NCBI GenBank assembly: GCA_050943535.1
Contig: JBMNPJ010000010.1
Span: 1-64,000 of the forward strand
DNA: 64,000 bases
From: Massiliimalia sp050943535
Lineage (GTDB): Bacteria; Bacillota; Clostridia; Oscillospirales; Ruminococcaceae
Reading direction: 5' to 3'
Every line of letters starts with the position of its first letter. Position 1 is the stretch's first letter. Positions 33,588-42,979 of this stretch are shown here, one piece after another. The notes under the pieces were generated by a model that had not been told where the DNA came from, did no database searches, and saw only the letters and a program-made list of their open reading frames with translations. Position numbers and translations under genes: made by a program.

Positions 33588-34688
33588 TTAACGGTATTTT
33601 GCCACAATGGCTTTCATTTCATCCCAGTGGCGTTCCATATCAGCAACCAATTTGAACTGGGTGCGGGTACGGTCTAAATTATGGCCTGGACGGGATACTT
33701 TAAAGTAGGTGTCCCCTTCCAGATAGTCGGTCAAAAACCGGATGCCGCATTCCAGGGTCATCATTTTGGCGCCCATAGGCAGCATGTCCAGTTCGGTTTC
33801 GGTCAGGCTTCCGTTACAGCCAGCCAAAAATCCTTTGGTATACAGTTCAAACAGTTCTAAGCTCAGCCATACTTTGGATAAATCCGGTTCGTCTTCGGCT
33901 CCGGTGCTGGCGCCGAAACGGATAGAGTCTCCAAAGTCGGTGACAGAAAATCCAGGCATGACAGTATCCAGGTCGATGACACAGATGGCTTTTTTTGTCT
34001 GATTGTCAATCATAATGTTGTTGAGCTTGGTGTCATTGTGGGTTACCCGCAAAGGCAGTTTTCCTTCTTTGAGCAGATCCAGCAGTACATGGGTGTCTTT
34101 TTCCCGGGCAAGAGCAAAGTTAATTTCTTCCTGTACTTCCTTGGCACGTCCCATGGTGTCGGCTTGTACTGCTTCTTTCAGCCGCTGAAGCCGTTTTGGG
34201 GTGTTGTGGAAGTCTACAATGGTTTCGTGAAGGGTTTCAGCAGGGTAGTCTGCCAGCAGCCGCTGGAAGTGGCCAAATGCCACAGCAGTTTCATAGAAAT
34301 CTTCCGGAGATTCTACCTGGTCATAGGTAGCTGCTCCTTCAATAAACTGGTAAACCCGCCAGTAACCGTCCTGATCGTGGCAGTAGCAGCCGGAATCTTT
34401 GGTGGGAACCAAGTTCATGGTTTCCCGTTCCGGATCGCCGCCGTTTGCAATAATTTTCTTTCTCAGGAACTGGGTGACCCCTACAATATTTTCCATCAGC
34501 TGATCTGGGTGGAGGAAAATGTTGTGGTTCATTCGCTGGAGAATGTATTTTTTAATGGAGCCGTCTTCCAAAGTGCAGCGGATTAAAAAGGTGTCGTTAA
34601 TGTGGCCGCTGCCGTAAGAAGTTCCGTCCAGATAGGTGCCTTCCAGCTGGAACATCTGGGCTTTTTCCTGCAAGTTAAAAGAATTCAT
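33588..34688 (-). CDS. NahK-like sugar 1-kinase (aminoglycoside phosphotransferase fold)
   Basis: 366 residues. From memory it matches bifidobacterial N-acetylhexosamine 1-kinase closely in length and in blocks: YGSGHINDTFLI (near 25), YILQRMN, WRVYQFIEGAATY, LRVTHNDTKLNNIMID (catalytic loop, near 212), VIDLDTVMPG (metal Asp) and DFGDSIRFGAST. NahK phosphorylates GlcNAc/GalNAc at C1. With the nucleotidyltransferase starting just upstream (18 bp gap), it would turn a hexosamine into a nucleotide sugar. The exact sugar is inferred only. Confidence 0.8.
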   Translation of the reverse strand: MNSFNLQEKAQMFQLEGTYLDGTSYGSGHINDTFLIRCTLEDGSIKKYILQRMNHNIFLHPDQLMENIVGVTQFLRKKIIANGGDPERETMNLVPTKDSGCYCHDQDGYWRVYQFIEGAATYDQVESPEDFYETAVAFGHFQRLLADYPAETLHETIVDFHNTPKRLQRLKEAVQADTMGRAKEVQEEINFALAREKDTHVLLDLLKEGKLPLRVTHNDTKLNNIMIDNQTKKAICVIDLDTVMPGFSVTDFGDSIRFGASTGAEDEPDLSKVWLSLELFELYTKGFLAGCNGSLTETELDMLPMGAKMMTLECGIRFLTDYLEGDTYFKVSRPGHNLDRTRTQFKLVADMERHWDEMKAIVAKYR

Positions 34689-34706
34689 GGTATGGGGTCT
34701 CCTTTC

Positions 34707-35627
34707 TCAGTTCCAAAAATGGGTGGGGTAAACGCCGTCGTCTTTTAATTTCTGGATTGCTTGTTCTACTTTTTCTTTATCTTCCCGGTAGGTGACGCCG
34801 TACCATTTATCCTGGGATTTCAGTACATGAACATCTGCTTTTCCTTCGGCAATTAAATCGCCTACTACTGTGGGCAGGAAGTATTCGCATTTAATTGGGT
34901 TAACCGGCAGATTTTTCTCTAAAAATGCGGCAAACCGCTGGTTGAGCTGGGTCAGAATGCTTTCTGTGAATCCCCACATATTCATGGAAACAATGCTGCC
35001 TTCCGGAATGGTAACCCAGGTTTTGCCGTCGTCTTCGGTATACTGGGCGCCTTCTGGGTGCTTTTCAATGCGGGTGCGTTCGTGGATGCCGGTGAGCATG
35101 TGGTTTTCGTCTACTTCACAGATTCCTCGTGCAACATGACCGTTTTCGGTGAGGGTGTTTTCCAGAATATAGCCTACCATGGTATAGTGGAATTTTTCGT
35201 CATCCTGAGCTTTGATCAGGTAGTTGTAAATTTCCTGGAATGCGGTAGGACCGTAGTAGTCGTCTGCATTAATGACTGCAAACGGTGCGTTGACAGTACC
35301 CAGACAGCTTAAAATAGCATGACCGGTGCCCCATGGTTTGGTTCTGCCTTCTGGAACAGAAAAACCTTCTGGCAGGGAATCTACTTCCTGGAATACATAG
35401 GAAACATCTGCAACCTTTTCCATCCGTTTGCCGATTCGTTCTTTAAAATCGTCTTCGATCTGATGTTTGATAATAAATACAATCTTTTTAAATCCTGCTT
35501 TGACTGCATCGTAAATAGAAAAATCGATAATCAGGTGACCTTCCCGGTCAACTGGGTCAATTTGTTTTAAGCCGCCGTATCGGCTTCCCATACCTGCTGC
35601 CATAATGACTAATACTGGTTCTTTCAT
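34707..35627 (-). CDS. Sugar-1-phosphate nucleotidyltransferase
   Basis: 306 residues. VLVIMAAGMGSRYGGLKQID is the NTP-binding signature (GxGxR...K) of the GT-A-like nucleotidyltransferases, and FAVINADDYYG (near 117) has the metal-binding Asp. C-terminal part has no hexapeptide repeats, so it is a transferase only. It likely couples the product of the NahK-like kinase to UTP or another NTP. AAAGGAG precedes the ATG; it is the first gene of a two-gene operon. Confidence 0.87.
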   Translation of the reverse strand: MKEPVLVIMAAGMGSRYGGLKQIDPVDREGHLIIDFSIYDAVKAGFKKIVFIIKHQIEDDFKERIGKRMEKVADVSYVFQEVDSLPEGFSVPEGRTKPWGTGHAILSCLGTVNAPFAVINADDYYGPTAFQEIYNYLIKAQDDEKFHYTMVGYILENTLTENGHVARGICEVDENHMLTGIHERTRIEKHPEGAQYTEDDGKTWVTIPEGSIVSMNMWGFTESILTQLNQRFAAFLEKNLPVNPIKCEYFLPTVVGDLIAEGKADVHVLKSQDKWYGVTYREDKEKVEQAIQKLKDDGVYPTHFWN

Positions 35628-35799
35628 CGTAAATCCGCTCCTTTATGTGGGGACTCCTTGGTCCCATCGGGGTTTGTTCCGCTGTTTGTTCATCTGTCTT
35701 GATTATAGCTGGAACGCAGGGGGAAATCTCTGCAAAATCGTCTTAGAATTAGTAATTTTGTATGATTTTTTATAAATTTACTCTTTAGGAGGAAAGTTG

Positions 35800-36630
35800 A
35801 TGAAACAGGCAATACAGCTGATTGATATTTTAAAGGAACTTCATAATATTTCCGGGTTTCGCATATCCATTTACGATATTCACCGAAATCAGATTGGGGT
35901 GTATCCTCAGGAAGTAGGACCTTTTTGCCAGTTGGTTCAGCAAAACCCTAAAGCAAAGGAAATCTGCCTGGAAACCGACCGGCAGGCCTTTGAAACCGTG
36001 TCCCGCACAGGGGAACCCTATGTATACCAGTGTCGGTTCGGGCTGTACGAAGCGGTGGCGCCTCTTTATTATTTTGGAACACCGGCGGGATTTTTAATGA
36101 TGGGGCAGGCGGCAGATACTTCCAGCTCCATCAAAGAGCATTTATACCAGATGGCGCTGCCATACTGCGGCAATCAAAAGCAGCAATTGCTGGCAGCAGT
36201 GGAGCAGGTGCCGGCCAGTACCAAAGATAAAATTTTATCCTGTATTACCATTATGAATATTTGTGCAGAATACATTACTTTGGGCAACAGGATGAATTTA
36301 ACCGGACAGGATTTGGCACAGGAGACCTTAAAATATCTGCATGAACATTATTCTGAAAATATTGCCATCCCGGATTTGTGCCGCCACTTTTTCTGCAGCA
36401 AAGCGACTTTGTCCGGGGCGTTTAAGCACACCTACGGCAAAACCATTCACCAGTGTCTGGTGCAGATTCGGCTGCAGCGGGCGCGGGAGCTTTTGGACGA
36501 CAGCCGCAACAGCGTGCGGGCAGTGGCGGAACGGTGCGGTTTTTCTGACCAAAATTATTTTTCCAAGGCGTTTTTTCGGGAATTTCATATGACGCCCACC
36601 CAGTACCGGAATCATCGTCCCAATCCATAA
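35800..36630 (+). CDS. PocR-domain AraC family regulator
   Basis: 276 residues. The N-terminal 160 residues (GFRISIYDIHRNQIGVYP, CRFGLYEAVAPLYYFGTPAGFLMMGQ) form a PocR sensory domain of PAS-like fold; the C-terminal 100 hold two AraC helix-turn-helix units (IAIPDLCRHFFCSKATLSGAFK and VRAVAERCGFSDQNYFSKAFFREF). AGGAGG precedes ATG 35800. PocR domains sense small hydrocarbons or diols in known cases; the ligand here is unknown. It diverges from the nucleotidyltransferase operon, a possible target. Confidence 0.9.
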   Translation: MKQAIQLIDILKELHNISGFRISIYDIHRNQIGVYPQEVGPFCQLVQQNPKAKEICLETDRQAFETVSRTGEPYVYQCRFGLYEAVAPLYYFGTPAGFLMMGQAADTSSSIKEHLYQMALPYCGNQKQQLLAAVEQVPASTKDKILSCITIMNICAEYITLGNRMNLTGQDLAQETLKYLHEHYSENIAIPDLCRHFFCSKATLSGAFKHTYGKTIHQCLVQIRLQRARELLDDSRNSVRAVAERCGFSDQNYFSKAFFREFHMTPTQYRNHRPNP

Positions 36631-36892
36631 AAGGTAGGATGCAGAACAGAAAATTCGTCTTTATTTTACATGAATTTTATCTTTCTTTTACAGTTAAACG
36701 GTGGCAAAATTTTGCAGAATGGTTATGATACAGTTAGGGCAGTTTGTCTGCTGAAAAAATTTAAAATCTTGGGAAAAAATTCCTGTTTTTGCGTGCAAAA
36801 TACCTGGACCTGTGGTACAATATAGGTAATCATTTACGGTTTTGCAGAGGCGGAAATGACAGGCAAAACCACAAAACAGGGACGGTGATTGG

Positions 36893-37777
36893 GTGCATAA
36901 AATCGGACTAATTGATGTGGGTTCCAATACCATTAAAATGGCGGTGTATTCTGTGGAGGGAAAGCAGTTTGTTCAGGACTGGTACCATGCAGAATATGCC
37001 TATCTGGTCAGCTGTATGGAACAGGGAAATCTGTCTCAGGAGGGGATCCGGCGGGCAGGTGATGTCATCGGGCAGTTTGCCCAAAAAGCAAAAGAGCTAA
37101 ACTGTGAACAGGTGTACTGCTTTTCTACAGCTTCGCTGCGCTGGGTAAAAAACCAGGAGGAGGTCATCCGTGCAGTGCGTGAAACTGCCGGAATCCAGAT
37201 TCACCCCATATCCGGGGAAGAAGAAGCCCGGTATAATTTTTTGAGTATGCGGGCGGCGGTAAAAGAAGATACCTTTATTGGCGGAGATTTAGGGGGCGGA
37301 AGCGCCCAGCTGTTTTACTGCCAGCAGGGAAACTATGGGGGATGCGAGAGTTTTCCCATCGGTGCCTTAAAACTAAAAGAGGAATTTGTCGCAGGAGCGT
37401 ATCCGGACCCAGATGAGATGGGGCGGATCAAAGATCATGTGAAAAAGACCATTGCTCAGTTTGGAAAAGGTGCGGCATTTTCACGGCTTTATATGATGGG
37501 GGGAACCATGCGGCTTGCCTCACAGCTTTTGGGGGCAAAACAGGGAGAACCTGTTTTGCTGAATCAGATGAATGAACTGCTGAACCGGTATCTGAGTGAT
37601 CTTTCTGCCATGGAGCGGGAAGTTTCCGCCATCCAGCCAGAAAGAAAAAACACTATTTTGCCCGGACTGGGAGTTTTAACTGGTTTGGCGGAACAATTAG
37701 GTGCCCAGGAGCTGGTTTATCTTCAGGTAAGTGTTCGGGAAGGACTGCTGATGGATCGGTTTCTTACTGAGTCATAA
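36893..37777 (+). CDS. ppx: Ppx/GppA family exopolyphosphatase
   Basis: 294 residues: GLIDVGSNTIKMAVYSV (phosphate 1 loop of the actin-like fold), FSTASLRWV, ISGEEEARYNFLSM (catalytic Glu) and GGDLGGGSAQLFY (near 128). It contains only the two-lobed catalytic core and lacks the HD-like C-terminal domain of E. coli Ppx, the usual short Firmicutes form. It hydrolyses polyphosphate ends or pppGpp. It starts at a GTG with AGGG upstream, and is followed by ppk 120 bp later. Confidence 0.93.
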   Translation: MHKIGLIDVGSNTIKMAVYSVEGKQFVQDWYHAEYAYLVSCMEQGNLSQEGIRRAGDVIGQFAQKAKELNCEQVYCFSTASLRWVKNQEEVIRAVRETAGIQIHPISGEEEARYNFLSMRAAVKEDTFIGGDLGGGSAQLFYCQQGNYGGCESFPIGALKLKEEFVAGAYPDPDEMGRIKDHVKKTIAQFGKGAAFSRLYMMGGTMRLASQLLGAKQGEPVLLNQMNELLNRYLSDLSAMEREVSAIQPERKNTILPGLGVLTGLAEQLGAQELVYLQVSVREGLLMDRFLTES

Positions 37778-37897
37778 AAAGCATCGGAAATGAAGATGTA
37801 CAGGTTTGGGCAAAAGGGACTATTTTTGATCATGGTAAAAACAAACCTGTCGGTTTTTGAATAGATAAAAAATCTTTTTGGAAAGGATGAAATTTGA

Positions 37898-40066
37898 ATG
37901 TCTAAAAATCATGATGCCGGGGTATATACCAATCGGGAATTGAGCTGGCTTCAGTTTAACGAACGGGTACTGGAAGAGTCTGAGGATCTTTCTGTCCCTT
38001 TATATGAACGGCTGCGTTTTATTGCCATTTTCCAGAGCAACCTGGATGAATTTTTTATGGTTCGTGTAGGGAGCTTGTTTGACCAGTTTTTGCTGGACGA
38101 AACGGTATACGACTCCAAAACCAATATGACTGCGGATCAGCAGCTGTCCCATATTTTTAAACGGGTAAAAGAACTGCTGCCCCGCAAAGCCATTTCTTAT
38201 TTGGAATTGTGGAAACAGCTGGCACAACAGGGAATCCAGCATGTAAGCGTGCAGAAACTCACCGCAGAACAGCATGACTTTTTAAAACTCTATTTTGAAA
38301 AGGAAATTGCGCCGTTAATTTCTCCTCAGATTATTGATAAGCGGCAGCCATTCCCGTTTTTGAAAAACAAGGAAATTTACGTAGGGGTTCATCTGGCCAG
38401 TAAGAGCGGCAATGTGCGTTTGGGCATGATTCCTGCCAGCGGACATTTTAACCGGATGGTTTTCCTGCCCTGCAAAGAAGGCATCCAGTTTGTACTGGTA
38501 GAAGACCTGATCTGGCTGTTTGCAGAACAGGTGTTTAATAAACATCAGGTGCTGGATAAAACCATCTTCCGCATCACTCGAAATGCAGATATTGACGTGG
38601 AAGACGAAATGGTGGACGTGGACTTTGACTACCGGGATGCCATGGAAAGCCTTTTGAAAAAGCGGAAAAAACTGGCTCCGGTGCGTTTGGAATTACATAC
38701 TCAAATTAGCAATGAATTAATGGGCTATATGTGCGACCAGCTGGGCGTAGCGCCGGAGCAGGTATTTGTAGATGCCTGCCCGCTGGATCTTTCCTATGTA
38801 TTTGCCCTGGAAAATAAGGTGAACAAAAATCATCCGGACCTATTCTTCCGTCCGGTGACTCCTCAGATTTCCAATCAGATCAACGAAAAAGAATCCATGA
38901 TCGCTCAGATTGAACGAAAGGACATTTTGTTCCATTATCCATACAATTCGATCAATCCGTTTATTTCTCTGCTCAACGAAGCGGCTACAGACCCCAATGT
39001 TATTTCCATTAAGATTACCCTGTACCGGGTGGCCAAGGATTCCAAAGTGGTAAACGCTTTGATTAATGCGGCAGAAAACGGAAAAGAAGTCAACGTTGTG
39101 GTGGAACTGCGGGCTCGATTTGACGAAGAAAACAACATCGACTGGTCCAAACGTCTGGAAGAAGCAGGATGCAACGTAATGTACGGTCTGCCTGGATACA
39201 AGGTGCATTCCAAACTGCTGCTGATTACCCGGAAGGTGGGCAATAAGATCGAGTATATCACACAGGTGGGAACCGGAAACTACAATGAAAAGACCTCCCG
39301 GCTGTACACCGACCTTTCTTTGATGACAGCCAAGAAAGAGATTGGCGCAGATGCTTCCGTTGTGTTCAACAGCCTGTTTATGGGGTCTGTGGTGGATTCT
39401 GTATCACAGCTTTTGGTAGCGCCTTTGTGCTTTAAGCCTCAGGTCATCAATTTAATTGACCAGGAAATCGCTTTTGCAAAACAGGGTCAGCCAGCACAAA
39501 TTTTATTAAAGATGAATTCTGTGACTGATAAAGTGCTCATTGACAAGCTGATTGAAGCATCCTGTGCAGGGGTGAAAATCAAGATGCTGGTGCGGGGAAT
39601 CTGCTGTTTCAAACCGGGTATTCCGGGAATTACCGAGAATATTGAAGTATACAGCATTGTAGGACGGTTTTTGGAACACTCCAGAATTTTGGTATTCGGC
39701 ATGGGCGAACGGCAAAAGATCTATATCTCTTCCGCTGACTTTATGACCCGAAATACCGAACGCCGGGTAGAGGTAGCGGCTCCCATTTACAGCGAAGCGT
39801 TAAAACAGAAAATTCTGGCGATTTTAGACCTGATGTTCCGGGATACTCAGAAAATCCGCAAACAGGGACCAGACGGCATTTACCGTCATATCGAAAACCC
39901 ACAGGGAGCAAAACTGAATTCTCAGGAACGGCTGTATGCCATTGCCTATGAACAGGCTGAACAGGCTCAGAAAGCCAAAAAGGCGATGCCAGTGAAACCG
40001 GTGCCTCATCGCCGATCTGCGGGAGGATGGCTCAGCCGCATTTTTAAAAATAAAAAAGGCAAGTAA
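37898..40066 (+). CDS. ppk1: Polyphosphate kinase 1
   Basis: 722 residues with the four PPK1 regions: N domain (YTNRELSWLQFNERVLEE), head domain, and two phospholipase-D-like domains. The phospho-histidine lies in GYKVHSKLLLI (near 436); VGTGNYNEKTSRLYTDLS and SSADFMTRNTERRVEV are further signatures. It makes polyphosphate from ATP. A lysine-rich tail (near 695-722) is unlike most PPK1 ends and may bind membrane or polyphosphate. AAAGGATG precedes the ATG. Confidence 0.97.
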   Translation: MSKNHDAGVYTNRELSWLQFNERVLEESEDLSVPLYERLRFIAIFQSNLDEFFMVRVGSLFDQFLLDETVYDSKTNMTADQQLSHIFKRVKELLPRKAISYLELWKQLAQQGIQHVSVQKLTAEQHDFLKLYFEKEIAPLISPQIIDKRQPFPFLKNKEIYVGVHLASKSGNVRLGMIPASGHFNRMVFLPCKEGIQFVLVEDLIWLFAEQVFNKHQVLDKTIFRITRNADIDVEDEMVDVDFDYRDAMESLLKKRKKLAPVRLELHTQISNELMGYMCDQLGVAPEQVFVDACPLDLSYVFALENKVNKNHPDLFFRPVTPQISNQINEKESMIAQIERKDILFHYPYNSINPFISLLNEAATDPNVISIKITLYRVAKDSKVVNALINAAENGKEVNVVVELRARFDEENNIDWSKRLEEAGCNVMYGLPGYKVHSKLLLITRKVGNKIEYITQVGTGNYNEKTSRLYTDLSLMTAKKEIGADASVVFNSLFMGSVVDSVSQLLVAPLCFKPQVINLIDQEIAFAKQGQPAQILLKMNSVTDKVLIDKLIEASCAGVKIKMLVRGICCFKPGIPGITENIEVYSIVGRFLEHSRILVFGMGERQKIYISSADFMTRNTERRVEVAAPIYSEALKQKILAILDLMFRDTQKIRKQGPDGIYRHIENPQGAKLNSQERLYAIAYEQAEQAQKAKKAMPVKPVPHRRSAGGWLSRIFKNKKGK

Positions 40067-40106
40067 TTTCTGAATACAATCACGTAAAGTATAGCCAAAA
40101 AACAAC

Positions 40107-40143
40107 TGCGCCTAAGAAAAAGCATTTCTTTTTCTTAGGCGCA
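40107..40143 (+). terminator. Intrinsic terminator of ppk1
   Basis: A 16-bp perfect stem (TGCGCCTAAGAAAAAG arm) with a 5-nt loop; T-rich downstream. Confidence 0.88.
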
Positions 40144-40190
40144 TCATTTTCATTTTATTTGATAGGGTTTATGAAAAAAGGGGGAAGAGG

Positions 40191-40706
40191 ATGAAATTAT
40201 ATATTACAGGATCGGTGGCAAGCGGAAAATCCACCCTTGCCCGACAGATTTCTGCCAAAACCGGGATTGTGTGCACCCATCTGGACGAGGTTGTGTACAA
40301 AAAAGCCCCTGAAAATCCTCAGGGAGATGTAAAGCGGCCGCCGGAAGAACGGGACAGGCTGTTTGAGCAGGTGTTGGCACAGTCCGATTTTATTATGGAG
40401 GATGCAGGACGGGAATGTTTTTTGCGTGGAATGGAACAGGCAGACCAAATTATTTTACTGGAAATTCCACTGTGGATTCGAAACAAGCGGATTGTGTGGC
40501 GATGGATGAAACAGAATCTGGGGTTGGAAGACTGCCTTTACAAACCTGATTGGGTGATGCTAAAAGCCATGTTGGAATGGGCCAAAAACTATGACCGGGG
40601 AATAGACGGAACCAAAAGAAGAGTAGCCCAATATTCGGACAAGGTAATTGTTTTGAAAAACAACCGGGAAATCCGCAGATATTTATGGGAACAGTACCCT
40701 CGGTAA
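40191..40706 (+). CDS. P-loop small-molecule kinase (topology-modulation/FlaR-like)
   Basis: 171 residues. MKLYITGSVASGKSTLARQIS has a Walker A loop at the N-terminus; HLDEVVYK (near 29) and LEIPLWIRNKRIVWRWMKQ (near 92) match the family annotated as DNA topology modulation protein FlaR, an adenylate-kinase-like group with no settled function. GGGGAAGAGG precedes the ATG. The TAA stop shares bases with the first bases of repeat cluster 9. Confidence 0.82.
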   Translation: MKLYITGSVASGKSTLARQISAKTGIVCTHLDEVVYKKAPENPQGDVKRPPEERDRLFEQVLAQSDFIMEDAGRECFLRGMEQADQIILLEIPLWIRNKRIVWRWMKQNLGLEDCLYKPDWVMLKAMLEWAKNYDRGIDGTKRRVAQYSDKVIVLKNNREIRRYLWEQYPR

Positions 40707-41180
40707 TGATATTGCGTTCGTGTTCTGCCAGTTGGAAGATAAAAACAAGCGATTTCTGCTTTACTGACAGTGTATGCCCGTAGGCGATTGGCACTGGCGC
40801 TGCCCGGTGGGCTTACGGCGGACGGTGTCCGCCGCCCTGTTTTGTGGGCAGCGCTGCCCACACCTGCGCCCTATTTTCTGAGGCCAGAAAATAGGGGGAA
40901 AGAGCCTTCCTCAAACGCCGGAAGAGCTTACGGGGGGCGTGCTCCGGAAATATTTTGTTAGTCGCCCTGCCCCAGGAGATAGCCGAAGGCTTTCTCTCCT
41001 CCCAAAGTACAGTTTTTACATTTGGGGAAAATTTCTATTAGTGGAAAGCGCTGCGGCGCTAATCGGTTCAATGAGTCTAGTGTAATTCTTTTATTTGTGC
41101 AATTCGCTAGTTTACATTACCTTTTTCTATAGACTTTACTGGCGAAGCCTTTTTGGGTCCAGGGGTGTGAACCCCTGGCG
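40704..41180 (+). repeat. Dispersed composite repeat cluster 9
   Basis: It fills the gap between two convergent genes and touches both. Contents: CTGACAG-ended module (40706-40790), TGGGCAGCGCTGCCCA palindrome, variable hairpin at 40869-40896 (stem CCCTATTTTCTG, loop AGGC), the CCTCAAACGCCGGAAGAGCTTACGGGG segment shared with clusters 3 and 5, a GGAGATAGCC/GGCTTTCTCTCC hairpin, AGCGCTGCGGCGCTAA and the CCAGGGGTGTGAACCCCTGG palindrome that codes for the C-terminal tail of the AraC protein. Confidence 0.85.
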
Positions 41181-41951
41181 GCGGTATTCCCTGGGGGTAG
41201 TTTGAGTGTATTTGGAAAACGCCCGGTTAAAGGAACGGGGAGAAGAAAATCCGCAGCGAAATGCAATTTCGGTAATGGGCAGATCACTCATTCGCAGCAT
41301 GCGGCAAGCATCAGAGATGCGCAGGGAACTGATATAGTCGGCAAAGGTCATATGCATTTTCTGCCGAAACAGGTGAGAAAGGTAGTATTTGCTTAAATGA
41401 AGCATTTGAGCCACCTGTTCCAAAGAGAGGTCTTCCAGATAGTGCTGGGAGCAGTAGGTGAGCACGTCGCCGATGGTGTTGCTTTTTTTGGCAGAGGTTT
41501 CGGTCAGTTCCAGCATGTCAAACAGTTCGCTTAACAGCAGCAGAAAATATCCCCGGATGCGTTCCTGCTGAAAAGTGCCTGCATTCATTGCTTGAGAAAT
41601 ACCTTCCAGCAGAGGGAGAATCCGTGGATTGGAAGTGCCGCCAGAAATCACCGGAGAGACAGGCACTTTGTTTTGAAATAAGGGTAAAAATTCCGGACAA
41701 ATTTCCGGCGGAAAAATGCATAGAATGTGATGCTCTAATCCCATATTTTGATATTGATGGATCTGGTTGGAAAATACAAGAAAGATGTCTCCGCCTTTGA
41801 TCACATACTCTTCGGAGTCTACAAAGGCGCGGGAATATCCGTCAAACAGATACACCAGCTCAATGTGGCTGTGAAGATGGGCATCAAATCCCAGGCTGGT
41901 GCCGTAGCTGAACTGAATATCCGGACTTCGATTTTCGTAGAAAAATTTCAT
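41136..41951 (-). CDS. AraC family transcriptional regulator with repeat-derived tail
   Basis: 271 residues. N-terminal cupin-like sensor (HLHSHIELVYLFDGYSRAFVDSEEYVIKGGDIFLV, near 25-60) and a C-terminal double helix-turn-helix (LEQVAQMLHLSKYYLSHLFRQ; ITEIAFRCGFSSPRSFNRAFSKYTQTTPREYRR). AraC proteins normally end near PREYRR; here 13 more residues (QGFTPLDPKRLRQ) are encoded by the palindromic repeat. ATG 41951 follows AAGGCGG. It diverges from the isomerase/dehydrogenase pair at 42128, its likely target. Confidence 0.9.
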   Translation of the reverse strand: MKFFYENRSPDIQFSYGTSLGFDAHLHSHIELVYLFDGYSRAFVDSEEYVIKGGDIFLVFSNQIHQYQNMGLEHHILCIFPPEICPEFLPLFQNKVPVSPVISGGTSNPRILPLLEGISQAMNAGTFQQERIRGYFLLLLSELFDMLELTETSAKKSNTIGDVLTYCSQHYLEDLSLEQVAQMLHLSKYYLSHLFRQKMHMTFADYISSLRISDACRMLRMSDLPITEIAFRCGFSSPRSFNRAFSKYTQTTPREYRRQGFTPLDPKRLRQ

Positions 41952-42127
41952 GAAAGATACCGCCTTGCTCAAGAAACAATTTCCCGGGAAACAAAAAAGA
42001 CAGCAATATTTGTCTGATTTTTCCCGGTTTATGACTTGTATTATAGCATTTTTGAGCCTAAAATACAAATAAACGGATTGAAAGCCGCATGGATGAAAAT
42101 GCGGCAGAACAAAAGGAGGATACGATC

Positions 42128-42946
42128 ATGAAGTTTCCAATTGCGCTGCAATTGTATACCGTGCGGGATGACCTGGAACGGGATTTTGAAGGAACCTTAA
42201 GAAAAGTAAAAGCTTTGGGATATGATGGTGTAGAATTTGCCGGACTGTATGGCCATAAACCGGAAGAAATTAAAAACCTGCTGAGTGAAATTGGGTTAAA
42301 ACCATTGTCTGCTCATGTTCCTTATCTGGATTTAATGGGTGATCCAGATAAAGTGCTGGGGGATTATGCTGAGATCGGCTGTGAATATGTAGCAATCCCT
42401 TATTTGACCGATGAATATCATCCTGGTCAGGAAAAATTCTTCGAAGTGATTGAAGGGGCAAAAATGCTGGGCGAAAAAGCAAATAGCTTGGGGATGACCC
42501 TTTTGTACCACAATCACGACTTTGAATTTGAAAAAGTAAACGGGGAATATGCACTGGATCTGCTGTACCGGGAAGTTCCTGAAACACTGCTGAAAACCGA
42601 ACTGGATACCTGTTGGGTGAAAGTAAGCGGAGTAAATCCAGCAGAATATATTCTGAAATACACCGGCCGTGCTCCAGTAGTACACCTGAAAGATTTTTAT
42701 ATGCCAGGCGCAAAACCAGAACAGATGTATGAACTGATCGGCATTGAAGATGACGGCAAAAAGAGCCGGGAAGGCTTTGAATTCCGTCCAGTAGGAAGCG
42801 GTATGCAGGATTTCCCATCCATTCTCAAAGCAGCAGAACAGGCAGGCGCTCGTTGGGTTGTTGTGGAACAGGATGCTCCTTCCATGGAAAAAACTCCAAT
42901 GGAATGTGCTCAGATGAGCATTGAATATCTGCGCTCTTTGGCGTAA
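42128..42946 (+). CDS. Sugar phosphate isomerase/epimerase
   Basis: 272 residues. KFPIALQLYTVRDDLERDFEGTLRKVKALGYDGVEFAGLYG, LLYHNHDFEFE (near 140), KTELDTCWVKVSG (near 159) and VHLKDFY (near 182) match the xylose isomerase-like TIM-barrel family with metal-binding Glu/Asp/His. AAAGGAGG precedes ATG 42128. It is followed 33 bp later by a Gfo/Idh dehydrogenase; together these form a two-gene unit of the kind that oxidises and isomerises a keto-sugar. The AraC gene diverges from it. Confidence 0.92.
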   Translation: MKFPIALQLYTVRDDLERDFEGTLRKVKALGYDGVEFAGLYGHKPEEIKNLLSEIGLKPLSAHVPYLDLMGDPDKVLGDYAEIGCEYVAIPYLTDEYHPGQEKFFEVIEGAKMLGEKANSLGMTLLYHNHDFEFEKVNGEYALDLLYREVPETLLKTELDTCWVKVSGVNPAEYILKYTGRAPVVHLKDFYMPGAKPEQMYELIGIEDDGKKSREGFEFRPVGSGMQDFPSILKAAEQAGARWVVVEQDAPSMEKTPMECAQMSIEYLRSLA

Positions 42947-42979
42947 TAAATAGACAAACGAAAGAGAGGAAATAGCATT

